Assembly: GCA_025506515.1 (NCBI GenBank)
Contig: CM046452.1
Span: 70,225,080-70,289,079, forward strand
Length of the DNA: 64,000 nt
Reading direction: 5' to 3'
Source: Flaveria trinervia
Lineage: Eukaryota; Streptophyta; Magnoliopsida; Asterales; Asteraceae
Part shown: piece by piece, positions 23,694-36,800 of the stretch
Layout of the letters: each line of letters opens with the position of its first letter
Numbering within the stretch: the stretch's first letter is position 1
Program-made: the position numbers and the translations under genes
The notes under the pieces: model-generated
What the model was told of the DNA's origin: nothing
Seen by the model: only the letters and a program-made list of their open reading frames with translations
Database searches by the model: none

Positions 23694-24430
23694 TGTTAGG
23701 ACTGTTTTCGGTACAGAGTACTAACTGATTAACTTGTGTATCAAACCAAATAGTGCAGAATCCTATTTGATTGGCGATCCAATCAGTGAGAACGTGAGTA
23801 AAATCAATCCAAGAATGAAACTAAACATTAAGAACGATAGTAGGATGATTTACTGCGATCTATGAACTTGGAACATGTGTTCTGGGGTCTCTGGACGGCT
23901 AGGGTATGATTTAGTGCGTAGGGATTCGAATTGTTTTGTTTTTCCACGAATTAAGTGGTATTTATAGGTTAGGGTTTTTCATTCGTGCGACTGAGCCATT
24001 CGCATGGTTCAGTCGTGCGATTGAAGCAAGCGGTTGATCCATCCACACGACTGAAGATTATGTCGTGCGACTGAGTCAATCTTATGTTACAGTCGTGCGA
24101 CTGATCCAGTCTCCTAGTTTAGTTGTGCGACTGGTTCATTAGCATGAAGTATTCATGCGTATGGTCCATTAGCATGGTCCATTCGCATGAGAACTTCACA
24201 CGATTAAGTTTAAGCACGTTTCTCAATCATTATTGACTAAGAACTATGTAAACAACCACAACCTATATAGTTAGTTCAATATACGTTAACACACAATAAT
24301 CAATAAAATATTAAACATTATAAGCATAAACCACACATTGTATTTCATTCATACCCATTTTGTTACATATATGTAAGAGATGAAAGACATTTTACATTAA
24401 GCTCATAAACTAGGTACATATGTATCTACA
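23694..24430 (-). repeat. Element B (Sirevirus-type copia), 5' LTR
   Basis: The 737-bp LTR reads TGTAGATACA...CCTAACA on the minus strand (canonical TG...CA ends). It is followed by the primer-binding site, and its first part is duplicated at 2814-3085. A minus-strand TATAAATACC lies at about 23950-23965 and probably marks the promoter. Upstream of it is a run of palindrome-like GTGCGACTG motifs (about 23980-24140). The bases just outside (24431 on) belong to the 3' LTR of element A, so B inserted there. Confidence 0.92.
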
Positions 24431-24973
24431 ATAGCCCATAATCAACCCCACCCACAACATACACACATGCACACATACGGGTATAAAACCCATCTTATAA
24501 AAACGTTCATACATGCATTTCCAGCCCCAAAATAGTTTAAAACAAGTAAAAATGAGGTCCTAGAACTCACCTTTGCAGCCTCTTAGGTGTGGCTTCTTCC
24601 AACCCGTTTGCAACTGAGTTCAACCGCCTAGAAACCCACCTAAACACACACTTGAACACATACAACATACATAAGCATACAACCGAGGATAAAGCCAGTT
24701 AAGAAACATTAACACACGAATTCCTACCTTGAATTCGACCTTCTGCACTTGTTCTTCAAAATACCTGAAAGTTTTCTGCTTCTCTCTCTAAAATCCGATG
24801 ACAAGTGAGGTGTGCGACATATGGGCGGCCATACCGCCTTTATTCACCACCTTTTAAACTTTTGTCCTTTTTGGACACTTTTTACCCCTTAGCTTGGGTA
24901 AAATTGCATTTCTTTCTTTTCCTTCACTTTATTATTTTGTTTTGAGTCTTTTAAAAAATAACCGGGTGTTACA
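24431..24973 (-). repeat. Element A (gypsy), 3' LTR, split by element B
   Basis: The piece matches the beginning of the A 5' LTR (31846-32390) almost throughout, including CACACATGCACACATACGGG. It ends CCGGGTGTTACA at 24973 (LTR start on the minus strand). It is cut at 24431 exactly where the TG...CA end of B lies. The rest of this LTR should be found beyond the far end of B, outside the window. Confidence 0.88.
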
Positions 24974-24991
24974 AGTCCACCCCCTTTATAT
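24974..24991 (-). other. Element A polypurine tract
   Basis: Minus-strand AAAGGGGGTGGACT lies directly against the LTR start TGTAACACCCGG. It is nearly identical to the tract of element C. Confidence 0.8.
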
Positions 24992-27900
24992 AGGTTTCAT
25001 CCCCGAAACATGTTATTCATCAAACAATCGTGGATAATGATGTCTCATTTCCTCCTCCGTCTCCCATGTAGACTCAGATCCCTTCCTGTGCTTTCACTGT
25101 ACATGCATAAGAGGAACCACTTTATTCATTAACCTCTTCACTTTTCGATCAATGATCACCATTAGTTGCTCCATATAATTGAGTTGTTCATCTACCTCAA
25201 TATCTCCTAGTGGTACAACCATATCCTCATCTGCTAAACACTTTCTCAGATGAGATACATGGAATGTCGGGTGAATTCCACTTAACTCATCTGGTAACTC
25301 TAGTCTATTGGCCACCTCTCCTACTCGAGCAATGATTCAGAAAGGTCCTGTGTACCTTGGGCTCAACTTGTCCCGCTTTCTGAACCGAATGATACCCTTC
25401 CAAGATGACACCTTTAACATAACTCTATCGCCTACCTGAAACTCAATCGGTCTGCGTCGTTTATCAGCATACGACTTTTGCTTATCTTTAGCTGTCTTCA
25501 TAAAGGCTTTGATCCTTTTTAGTTTCTCAGTCGTAGCCTCGACCACTTCGACGCTCCGTAACTCTTTATCACCAATATCACCCTAACACACGGGTGTTCT
25601 ACATCTCCTCTCGTATAGCATCTCATAAGGGGGCATACCAATGCTGGCATGATAAGTGATGTTATATGAGAACTCAGCTAACGGTAAGTGGTCATCCCAA
25701 CTTCCTCCAAAATCAATGGCACATGCCCGAAGCATGTCTTCCAGTGTCTGAATGGTCCTTTCTGACTGACCATCTGTCTAAGGATGATAAGCCGTGCTAA
25801 TATGTAACCTCGTCCCCATAGCATTATGAAATTTCTTCCAAAACTTAGATGTAAACCGGTTGTCATGATCAGACACAATAGACACCGGCACACTATGACG
25901 AGTTACAATTTCTTTAATGAACACATCTGCCAACCTCTCGGATGAATATGTCTCGCGGGCCGATTGGAAGTGAGCACTCTTCGTCAAACGGTCCACTATC
26001 ACCCATATAGCGTCATACCCTCGCGCAGTGCGCGGTAGCTTCGTTATAAAATCCATGGTGATATGCTCCCACTTCCACTCCGGTATATCCAGCGGTTGGA
26101 TATTTCCATACGGCTTTTGGTGGTCGGCCTTCACTTGAAAACAAGTAAGGCATTTACTCACATGCTCCACCACATCGCGTTTCATACCCGGCCACCAATA
26201 ATCTTTCTTCATATCTTGATACATCTTCGTAGCACCGGGATGAATAGAGTATCGAGTTTTATGAGTTTCATCCATAATCCTTCCACGTAGATCCCCATAG
26301 CGAGGAATCCATATCCGGCCGAATTGGGTCCTAACACCGAGTGTGTTTTCACCCAATTCTGCGACCAGATCTCTCATTCTTTCAGAGTTAAGATGATATT
26401 CTATCAATGTCTCATCTTGAAACTCCTTGACCTGATACATGACATCAGAGGTCATGATCAACTGGTAAGCTTTCACCCGAATCGGCTCGGGTCTCTCCTT
26501 TCGGCTAAGGGCATCCACCACCACGTTGGCTTTGCCCGGATGGTAATGGATCTCACAATCATAGTCCTTTATGAGCTCTAACCATCTCCTCTGCCTCATA
26601 TTCAAGTCTTTCTGCTCGAAGAAGTACTTCAAGCTCTTGTGGTCTGTGAAGATTGTGCACTTCATCCCGTATAGGTAGTGCCTCCAAATCTTTAGCGCAA
26701 AGACCACGGATGCTAGCTCCAAATCATGAGTAGGGTAATTAACCTCATGAACTTTCAACTGTCAGGATGCATAGGCTATAAACTTTCCTCTCTACATTAA
26801 CACACATCCCAACCCCGAGTAGGAAGCATCTGAATAAACCACCAAATCTTCTCTTCCATCGGGTAACGACAAGATAGGAGCTTGAGTCAATCTTTTCTTT
26901 AACTCCTCAAACACCTTCTCTTGAGCTTGGCCCCATACGAACTTCTCATCCTTACGGGTCAACTTAGTCAACGGAGAAGCTATCTTAGAGAAGTCTTGAA
27001 TAAATCTTCTGTAATAGCCCGCCAAACCCAAGAAACTACGGACCTCGGATGGCGTCTTTGGTGACTTCCATTGCATCACCGCCTCCGCCTTTGTTGGGTC
27101 CACATGATCCCCTCGGGATTCACTACGTGACCCAAAAACTGAACCTCATGCAACCAAAACGCGCACTTGGAGAATTTAGCATACATCTCCCTTCTCAACG
27201 TCTCCAACACCTCTTGAATGTGACCGGCATGCTCATTCTCGCTCTTTGAATAAATCAGGATATCATCAATAAACACAATCACTAATTTATCCAACATCAA
27301 CCGACACACGCGATTCATCAAGTCCATAAAGGCAGCTGGCGCGTTGGTCAAACCAAAAGACATAATGAGAAACTCGTAGTGTCCATAACGTGTACGAAAA
27401 GCTGTTTTAGGAATATCATGTTCCTTAACCCTTAGCTGATGGTAGCCAGATCGAAGATCTATCCTCGAGAACCAACTGGCACCCTGAAGCTGGTCAAAAA
27501 GATCATAATTCTTGGTAACGAGTACCGATTCTTCACCGTTAACTTATTTAACTCTCGGTAGTCAATACACATCCTCATACTACCGTCTTTCTTCTTCATG
27601 AATAAAACTGGAGCACCCCAAGGAGAGATACTCGGTCTAATGAACCCCTTATCGAGCAATTCCTGCAATTGCTCCATCAACTCTTTAATCTCAGTCGGAG
27701 CCAACCGATACGGTGCCTTAGCTACAGGTTGGGCACACGGTATCAAGTCAATCTGGAACTCGATCCCGCGGTCAGGTGGCACTCCTGGTAAGTCTTCGGG
27801 ATTCACATCTAGAAAGTCACACACTATCGGTACGTCGGCCAGTTGTGGTGTTGGCGTGTCCACATCCTTCACGTAGGCCAAGTAGGCACTACATCCACGC

Positions 27901-27998
27901 CTCATGCACTTTCCCGCCACCGCCATCAAAATCACTTTCGGGATCGTCGTGACTCGATCACCATAAACCGTCACCAAACTCCCGTCAGGCACTGTTAA
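24992..27998 (-). pseudogene. Element A: gypsy RT, RNase H, integrase, chromodomain
   Basis: Minus-strand pol in the order RT-RNase H-IN-chromo. RT (27459-27992 and 27076-27363) has KKKDGSMRMCIDYRELNKL and the active site VIVFIDDILIYSKS. RNase H has YSDASYSGLGCVLM and FTDHKSLKYFFEQ. Integrase (25778-26758) has an HHCC region (HPGATKMYQDMKKDYWWPG, then SKCLTCFQ) and core motifs MDFITKLPRT and SDHDNRFTSKFWKKF; a stop falls inside the PQTDGQSERT block. The chromo-like end is at 25040-25315 with a stop before the KHRKGSES part. Large parts are open in one frame, making A the best preserved pol in the window, but it is still interrupted by stops near 27110, 26790, 25780 and 25110. Confidence 0.9.
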
Positions 27999-29666
27999 TC
28001 AAATCATCTTCTTGCGACACACAACATTCGCCTCGTAGTCCGCCAACCAATCCATTCCTAGGACTACATCGAACCCACCCAAGGTCATCACAAAGGACCT
28101 AACAGGAAACTTGTGACCTTTTTGTTCCACGTCACAACCTTCTATCATATTGGAAATCCTGATAGACTTACCTATGGTAGTTTTTATATCGAAAGGCGTA
28201 TCTATATTCTTACTACTAACAGGAAATTTAGCATAGAAAGTAGCAAAAATAAAACTTTTACCGGGACCAGAATCAAATAACACAGAGGCTAAAGTTTGGT
28301 TTACTAGAAACGTACCTAACACAACATAGGGGTCTGTCCTAGCCTCCTCCTGCGTCATGGTGAACGCTCTGGCACTTGCCCTCTGCCCTTCAGTCCCGGT
28401 CATCTTCTTCCCTACACCAGAACTTTCAGCCCTCGGCTTCTTGCAATCCCTGCTCATGTGCCCCTCCTCGCCACAAGTATAACACCTCCTTACCCCATAG
28501 TTCTTTGCCATATGTCTGGTCCTCCCATAACGGAAACAGACATTGGATCCCACTCTACATTCCCTGGTGTGCTCTCGTCCACACTTAACACACCACCTCG
28601 ACCCCGCATCGGATGTGACCACACATCGGTCATCCACCTGTGCACCTTTGTTGCTCGGAGCAGCTCTACCACATCCAAATTGCTTCCCATTCCAATTCCG
28701 GTCACCACCACTCCTCTTGTTGGCGACTGCCACCACCACAATCCGCTCATCATACAACCTTCCCGCCAAATCAACCGCCGACCTAAACGTGCTCGGTCGG
28801 GCAGCGATCATGTGCCTGCGAACATCCGCTGGCAAGCCCTGAATATACCTCTTGATCTTTTGTGACAAAGGCGTCACTTGATCCGGCACCAGCCGTGCCA
28901 TCTCATTGAACTTGGTGGTGTGTTGTTGATGTGTCATGGTTCCCGCCTCCAGCTGCATGAATTACCTTTCCACCTTATCCATTTCCCTATGAGGATAGAA
29001 CTCCTCGATCACCAACGTCTTCAACCATGACCACTTCATTCTCCCAATCGCCTGGCTACCCTCGGCTTGGACGATATTGTCCCACTAGCACAAAGTCAAG
29101 TCCACAAACGAGTGGGCAGCAAACTTCACCTTTTGGTTCTCTCAGCACTCGCTGATATTTTGTATGGCTTCCATCTCTCTCACCCATCAATGAGAAGCAG
29201 GAGCAGTGCCATTACCATCGAAGGTCGGGGGCTAGCATCTTTGAAATGCCCCATAGTTGCAGCCTCGTGCCGCCTCCGGTGTAGGCTCTTCCTCCTCATC
29301 TTCTTCTTTGTCATCAGAGAAAACCGTCTCAGTCTTCGGTTGCTCCCATCCTCCAGAGGACCTATTCCTCTCCCTTCTTTCTCCTTCTCTTACAGCCTTA
29401 GTCACTTCAGTTACCACAGACGGTAAGATCGTCTACATGACCTGATGCACCTCTTCCACAACCGCCTCCTTCACTGAGGCTCTCAGGTTAGCACTCTTGT
29501 CTCCGCCCTCTGGATGAGGGGTCTCGGGTTCTTCATGAACCACCCTTTTGGCTCTAGGCCTTCCTCTCGTGACCCGTGGTTCAGCACCACATCCACCACG
29601 ACCTCCACCACGTGAAGCCTTCGATGATCTACCACCGGCCATCCTTTGACACACTATAAAATTCAA
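27999..29666 (-). pseudogene. Element A: gypsy gag and protease
   Basis: Minus strand. A basic Gly/Arg-rich N-terminus with MAGGRSSKASRGGG starts near 29643, followed by a capsid region with MQLEAGTMTHQQHTTKFNEM and AVDLAGRLYDER. The Cys/His region at about 28400-28620 has CVKCGREHTREC, a degraded knuckle CFRYGRTRHMAKNY (second Cys to Tyr, last Cys to Tyr) and an intact CYTCGEEGHMSRDC. The protease region has LFDSGPGKSF instead of the usual DSGA and FDVVLGMDWL. The stretch 27999-28958 is open; the upstream capsid part is broken at about 28960-29230 and 29433. Confidence 0.88.
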
Positions 29667-29981
29667 ACACTAACACGGTCATTCAAGGGAATAGCTCAGT
29701 TTATATCAAGTATAGTAAGTCCCTAATTACAGTGGCCAGTTGTAATTAGCCACTTACTTTACTCTTCATACCCCAAGCATTTTCTATCCTGACTACATCA
29801 ATATCTAAATCTACTAACAGCACACAGAACAAATCACATAACATGCGCACATAATGTCGGTTAACATTAAGAAAATACATTATGGCATGCAGCTACTCGG
29901 ACTGGCATCCCTTCCCTTTCCATCCCATTTTCAATTTAAGTTTAGGTTTCTTTTGAAAAATACCCGTTTCACTTAAACTTT

Positions 29982-29994
29982 GGCTCTGATACCA
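29982..29994 (-). other. Element A primer-binding site
   Basis: Minus-strand TGGTATCAGAGCC (initiator tRNA-Met complement) lies three bases inside the LTR end at 29998. Confidence 0.9.
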
Positions 29995-29997
29995 ACT

Positions 29998-32390
29998 TGT
30001 AAGGCCCCGTTCCCGGGACGCTTACAGCTGGTCAATCATCGCACATAAAACATATATTTTCATTAACTTAAAGAAGATATTGCAACGAAAACATCAAAAC
30101 AAACATTTCATTTCATTATAAAAGCTTTTGCAAAATAATACATCGTTATCAAATTACAAAATATTTGTTGCATTACATCACAAAAGCATTATAAAAATGG
30201 ATGTCATCCACAAAGAGCCAAATAGCTGCTCGGTGTCATCCTCAGCATCTTTACCTGCCAACTGAAAACACATAAAAGTCAACGTTGCTGAGTGAGTTCT
30301 AGTTTTAAAATAAAACATACTTTACTTTCGTTTAAAACCATTCATTACTTTCTTTCAAATCCTACTATACTTTCGTACACGATCACACATCGTGCGTACA
30401 CATATATAATATCGTTATTATCTTCTTTTACTGTTCATCACTTTCTTTCTTTATCTCTTTCTGGATCAGTGTCATCAACTATATCCCAACGTATGCACAA
30501 AGTGGGTACTAAGCCGAAGATCATAAATGACTTCCATAACGCACATAGCCTGGCACCAGCACCGGGGCAAGCGACAAAGATCTCATCTGTATACTAGACC
30601 CCAAACGTATGCACAAAGCGGGTACTGGGCCGAAGATCATAAATGACTTCCATAACGCACATAACGTGGCACCAGCACCGGGGTGAGTAATCACTATAAA
30701 CCATGTACTATATCACTGGTCAGTCACAAAGACTGGACCCTTATGTTATCCTTAAGGGTTAGCTAAACCACACAAAGTTGAGCTTATAACATTTTAGAGT
30801 CGTGCACCTCCGTACACTTTGCTTACAAGCCTTTCTTTACTTTCTCTTTCATTAATGCATGCATTCTATCATTATGTTCCACTTTTCATTATCTTTCATT
30901 TTATGTTACATAATACTTTATCATTTCTTTCATAACTATAACACGTAAAGCTACGGGAAAGATAAACATAAATAACAGGAACATAAACATGAACGTACAA
31001 CATCACCATACAAGGCACATCATACATACATAACATACATCATACATTCCATTATGCATAAGCATCAATCATCAAATCGTATCATACATCGCCCATCACA
31101 TCATCTTTGACTTCAAAAAGTCAACTTACATAGCCCCCAGGAACCTCCCAAGTCAAAGCCTACTTTTACAATTTCCCCAAAATCAGAAAATATTTTTAAG
31201 TCTTTAGGCGCATGAGCACTATGTAGGCGCATGGCCTTCTGGGTGGATGGGGAACACTTAGGCGCATGGGAAACTTTTAGGCGCATTGGCACTATTAGGG
31301 CGCATGAGCAACACTTAATCTATTCTGGGCGATTCTAGGCGCATGTAGTGGCGGAGCTTGAACATATCCGTAGGGGGGCGGGGGCAAAATGAATTTATTT
31401 TAGGGGGAATTTTATATAAAAATTTACACTACCTGACCAAAAATTTACACTACCGGACTAAAATTTAACACTACCGGACTAAAATTTAACACTACCGACA
31501 AAAAAAGAGGGGGCGGTGGCCCCCCGGCCCCTTAAATCCTCCGCCACTAGGCGCATGGGCACTATGCAGGCGCATGAGTGCCTGAGCACATGAACCATCT
31601 GGGCGTATGAACACTTAGTCAATTCCAGCCTATTTCTAGGCGCATGAGCACTATTTGGGCGGATGAGGTTTTGACGCATGAGGTTTTGGGCGCATAGGAC
31701 ACTTAGGCAGTTATTTCTGTTGGGCGCATAGGCTACTGTTTAGGCGCATGGACAGTCTATGTCACTTTTAAACATCATAATTCAGTCCTCAAACATCACC
31801 TATCATCTAATCCTTAGAAACACAATCAAAACACCATCAAACACATACATAGCCCAAAATCAAACCCCACCCATAACATACACACATGCACACATACGGG
31901 TATAAAACCCATCTTTATAAAACGTTCATACATGCATTTCCAGCCCCAAAACAGTTTAAAACAAGTACAAGGGGGTCCTAGAACTCACCTTTGTAGCCTC
32001 TTAGGTGTGGTTTCTTCCAAACCCGTTTGCAACTGAGCTCAACCGCCTAGCAACCCACCAAAACACACACCTGAACACATACAACATACATAAGCATACA
32101 ACCGAGGATAAAGCCAGTTAAGAATATCATAGACACACGAATTCTTACCTTGAATTCGACCTTCTGCACTTGTTCTTCAAAATACTCGAGAGTTTTCTGC
32201 TTCTCTCCCTAAAATCCGACAAGTGAAATGTGTGACATATGGGCGGCCATACCGCCTTTATTCACCAATTTTTAAACTTTTTTCTTTTTTGGACACTTTT
32301 TACCCCTTAGCTTGGGTAAAATTGCATTTCTTTCTTTTCCTTCACTTTATTATTGTGTTTGAGTCTTCTAAAAAATAACCGGGTGTTACA
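29998..32390 (-). repeat. Element A (gypsy), 5' LTR
   Basis: On the minus strand it runs from TGTAACACCCGG at 32390 to GGGGCCTTACA at 29998, next to the primer-binding site. It is about 2.4 kb including a 204-bp MITE at 31346-31549. It carries an array of GGCGCATG motifs (31200-31760), the reverse complement of the CATGCGCC array in the LTRs of element D, and an imperfect ~120-base tandem duplication around 30480-30690 (ACGTATGCACAAAGTGGGTA and ACGTATGCACAAAGCGGGTA). Confidence 0.9.
31346..31549. mobile_element. hAT-like MITE inside the LTR of element A
   Basis: The 204-bp element has perfect 11-base terminal inverted repeats, TAGTGGCGGAG and CTCCGCCACTA. It is flanked by the 8-base direct repeat GGCGCATG (31338-31345 and 31550-31557), the target-site duplication length of hAT elements. 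Inside are four ~20-base tandem units around AAATTTACACTACCGGACT. It is too short to code for a transposase. The LTR itself is rich in GGCGCATG, so a chance match of the flanks cannot be fully excluded, but the inverted repeats are exact. Confidence 0.85.
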
Positions 32391-32935
32391 GGTGGTTCAA
32401 TACTTACTCGTAAAATTTGGAAATAAGGTTGCGGTAATTAAATAAAATATTATTAATCGGGCACACTACATAGAACATATGTTGCATCTTTAGGTAATGA
32501 TATCATATTTGTTCAATTGAAAATAAAGATAGGGTTAATTCTTTGCCCAATGATAGCATTATATACAAATGTCACATTTGTCAAATCCACAAAACGTTGT
32601 GAGGATTAGTTTTATAGTCTTGTTATGATCTACACCACATACTGTGTTATCATGATTGGACAAACCCACAAGATCTGTACATCTTATAAAATTATCGTTA
32701 TTTCTTCAAATGACGAATGAAACATGTGTGTTTCTGGACGTCATTGTTCCATAATGGCGGATATCAATTCGTTGTCAATCCTATGATTGCCACGCTCAAT
32801 GATATCGAAAAACCAACAAAAAGAATAAACCACATCATGTTTTCTCCAATCTCCAATTGGATGTGATCAAATATACATCTAAAACTTCATATCTCCTTGT
32901 TGTATTCTTAGCAAACCACCATTAAGATCTTGAAA

Positions 32936-33029
<94 letters not shown>

Positions 33030-33802
33030 ATATATATCGAATGTCTTGAAAAACTGTATATACTTTGTGTTGTGTGCTTAAAAACAATAAGTCTTCAACA
33101 ATTAGAACAATAAGTAAAACCACCACTTAACACATTTTTTATCATAAAAGAAAAAATCATTATAAGTAGATAACATTATGAGATTGAAAGATTTTGATCG
33201 TTTTACTAATGACAAGTTGTTATATGGACTAAGCATGCTCCTATGACTTGAGTGCAACTCTCATATCTTAATGCGGTGTGTGTTTGTTGTGATGGTGATC
33301 TAATGATTACATTGTCATCATCATTGTGATAGTGGCAACTTTAAGCATTATAACTTTTATAACCTACCTACCTAACTAGTCGCAATTGGAGAGAATGATC
33401 ATTGTAAAATTTTCACAGAGAAGTAGAAAGCGTTGTCCAACTTATCGTCAATGGAAGTGTTGATCTCTCACTCATAACCATTAACAATCGTAATAACTAC
33501 CAATGTTAAAACTTTCGATTAAAATAAGAAACATTGATGATTTTTTATAATAAAAATCACAAAGTTATCGTCAATAGAAGTGACGATGACCTCATCCGTG
33601 AAACAAACACAATACCAGTCCCATGTGAAGTTTTTCTTAAATTAGCCCTACTTTGTAAAGACAATGCAATATATATATATAGATGACTACTTGAAGCTAT
33701 CCCCCTATGATACCTTGTCTTAAAGTCTAAAGATTCTACAAAATTGAACTTTTGGGGCAAGAAGTCGAAACTTTTCGATTGTTTGAACTTGGAATTGAAA
33801 TT
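32391..33802. other. Intergenic region between the retrotransposon stack and PNG1
   Basis: AT-rich, with no supportable gene. It holds the TA microsatellite at 32940-33037 and a short repeated string TTATCGTCAATRGAAGTG near 33440 and 33563. A weak TATA-like run lies at 33669-33682, about 120 bases before the PNG1 start codon. Confidence 0.5.
32940..33037. repeat. (TA)n microsatellite
   Basis: Almost pure TA repeat of about 98 bases with two short interruptions (AATAT near 32997 and TTATA near 33019). Confidence 0.95.
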
Positions 33803-36800
33803 ATGGTCGCCCGAAAGTTCATCGTCCATCATCAAGATTCCAACTTTGATGTCGATTACGACACTGAAGATGGTTTTGAAGTCTTCAAATTCCAGTTGTT
33901 TTCCCTCACTGCAGTTCCTCCAGATGAGCAAAAGGTCGATTCTCTTCTCTTGAATACCAAATTAGAATCTTTATGTTTATCAAATTGCACGTGTTGATGT
34001 CTGATCCGATTCATTGTTTCAAGATATACGGTGTTGACGACGATCGAATTGTGTCCGATGACTCCGATCTCGTTGCAATATCCGATAAGCTTCGGTTGGT
34101 TTCGATTAATGACGAAAACCCTCAATTGGATTCTGCCACATTGAAATCTGATGAAGAACTTGCTAGAATGTTGCAGGTATAGAAAGAACGTTATTTAGTT
34201 TTTTGTAGATATTGTTTTTAATTTATGCAATTTTTCTGGTTATAGGAAGAAGAAGAGGCACTTATGTTTCAACAATTTGCTGTTAGTGAAGATAATAGGC
34301 AATTTGAACAGAGAATTAGGCCTTATGTTGATCAAGTTCTTCAGGTAAGTTTCACTCTATTTGGATTTATACCAGATCATGTATGATGTTGTGAAATTAT
34401 AACATATCTGTTGTAATGTTCGTGAAGTATGAAGACCCGCGTAGACAAGAGGCAGCAAGGAAAACAGTACCTGTGGAGAAGCTTGAGGAGAAAACATTGG
34501 TTGCTTTGGCTAAGGTTGAAATTTGCATATTCTCATTGTCAAATGAAATAAACCTTGAATTCGTGAAGCTTAATTGTTTTGCCTATATGGATGCCATTTG
34601 TATTCAGGAGGGGAACTTAAATCCATCCAAAGATGAGGTTGATCATGCGTTCTTGCTGCAACTTCTTTTCTGGTTCAAACAGACATTCAAGTATGTTATA
34701 TTTCATTTCCAGAAGAAAAATGCAATTACATGTGATTGTTACTTTGAAAAGGGGTGTGACTATTTGTGGAAACAGTCATGTAAGTCACGCATTCAATTTT
34801 CAGGTGTGTCACTATATAGTTGTTTGCCCCTGAAGAGTTGAATGTGTGGCACGTGGACTGGATTCAACAATAGTTGGTTGGTTATACCCTTTTCAAAGTA
34901 ACGATTGCATGTGATGGTACTTTCCTTCTAGAGTTTGTGAAAGATGTCATGTTCAAGGAGTCTCGCGCTACCATGAATGCCAATTAATCTTATCCTTACA
35001 TTGTTAAGCTATGTTACTTGAGTTTGTAATTATGGGATTTAATGAATTTAGGTGGGTGAACTCACCTCCTTGTGAAGGTTGTGGCAATGAAACTACCAAT
35101 CAAGGAATGGGCGTAGCAAATTCATCAGAGATAGCTTATGGTGCCTCTCGAGTTGAACTTTATCGGTATGGAGAGAAGATTTATGATCTGTCATTTATAA
35201 GATTTTACTCTAGAATACCACCTTCTGATTTCTTTGGATTGATTACCATATATGAGTTTTCATTTGCATCTGTATTCTGCATTTCTAGGTTATATGCTTC
35301 TTGTGGCAGACATAGAAAATACCTTCTTTTTATACTTTTGAAAATAAGATTGTGATTTATCATTAGGGTATGTAAGCAAAGCTTAAACTGGTGAGAAGCT
35401 AGTAATTTGAAATGGATATGCTGGGTGTAATTGGTTGTATACTTCCCATTCCAAAATAATGCAATGTCTAACTTGGCAAATAGTTTAAATAAACCGTTTG
35501 ACCATTTCTGAAATTTTGAAAACTACAGGGACATAATGAAGGAAACTTGTGGACCAAAATCAAAGTTATCCATTCTATGTAAAAAAAGCTCCTCCAAAAT
35601 TGGATCATGACTCATTTTAAATACTATGTGGGTCATTTCATTCTAGATTGGTGTATTAATTTCCTCACTGACCTCATGATTAGCTATCGAAAATTCTTTT
35701 AAGCTATTCTTCTAATCATCATGTAGTATTAGAATATGAGTTCAACTTTCTTCATTGAAAATTTTTCTTGTTTACTCTTTCTGGTTTTCTTTAATTCTTA
35801 TATATTTTTCTTAACTTGACCAGTTGCAACACATGTTCAAGAACCACCCGTTTCCCACGGTACAATGATCCTATAAAGGTAAGCAATATTTTTTTTCCTT
35901 TCAAGAAGTTTCTGAATATTAAAACTTATTGAGCATCCTTTAATGATGTAGCTTCTTGAAACAAAGAAGGGGCGTTGTGGAGAGTGGGCCAATTGCTTTT
36001 CACTCTATTGCTGCGCTTTTGGCTATGATACTCGTTTGGTAAGACATTTATCTGCATTACTTATATGTTTGCTCATGAAGCTTATTGTTGGTAAAGCTGA
36101 TCAACTTATAAATTTTAGTCCTTTATTAAGAGTTTTGGCCTTTAGAGAATCCTTGGTAATTGTTAAAAGAAGTTAAATGGCTATTTGCTCTTAGTCAAAG
36201 ATGTTTTAATGCTTGCCAATTGGTCCTAGAAACTTTACTAAGCCTCTTAACTTTAAATAAAGCCTAAAACCTCTGAATTATACAATTCTCTACCTGGAAG
36301 CATTAGAGTGTCACAATACCACCTTGTGGAAATATGATTTATTTTGCAATGTTTTTCTTTTTCTTAAACATAGATCTTAGGTTGAGCCCATATCAAGTTT
36401 TCGTTTTTCATTTACATATTTTGGAATTGTGTTCTTGAAGTACAACAAAAATCCGTGTAGAGTTTTAGACGTGATAAGCATTTTCTTCCACGTAATTGGT
36501 TCCAAAGTTGTCATATCATCTTCGACATTTTTTTTAAATTAATTTAGTGAATAAGATAGGTAAATTTTACAATTTAATGGTTTTTAACTTTTTATGGATA
36601 TGTAACCTGCTGTTGTTAAATGGGGATTTACTCTATAAAATATAGAAGTTTTAAATTACCCATTTATTCCACTCTAAACTAATAATTATTCATGGTCCTA
36701 ACTAAAGATTTATAAGGTTTAATTGTGTTACAATTTTATAAGCTTAGGTAGTTACTTATTAAGGTATTTTGTTAGAGTTAATTAATGTACCATATAAATT

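Noticed and set aside
30292..30597. Open frame within the LTR of element A
   Set aside because: It lies in non-coding LTR sequence, overlaps a tandem duplication, and has no recognisable domain.
32938..33126. Open frame rich in Tyr and Ile
   Set aside because: It is a translation of the TA microsatellite.
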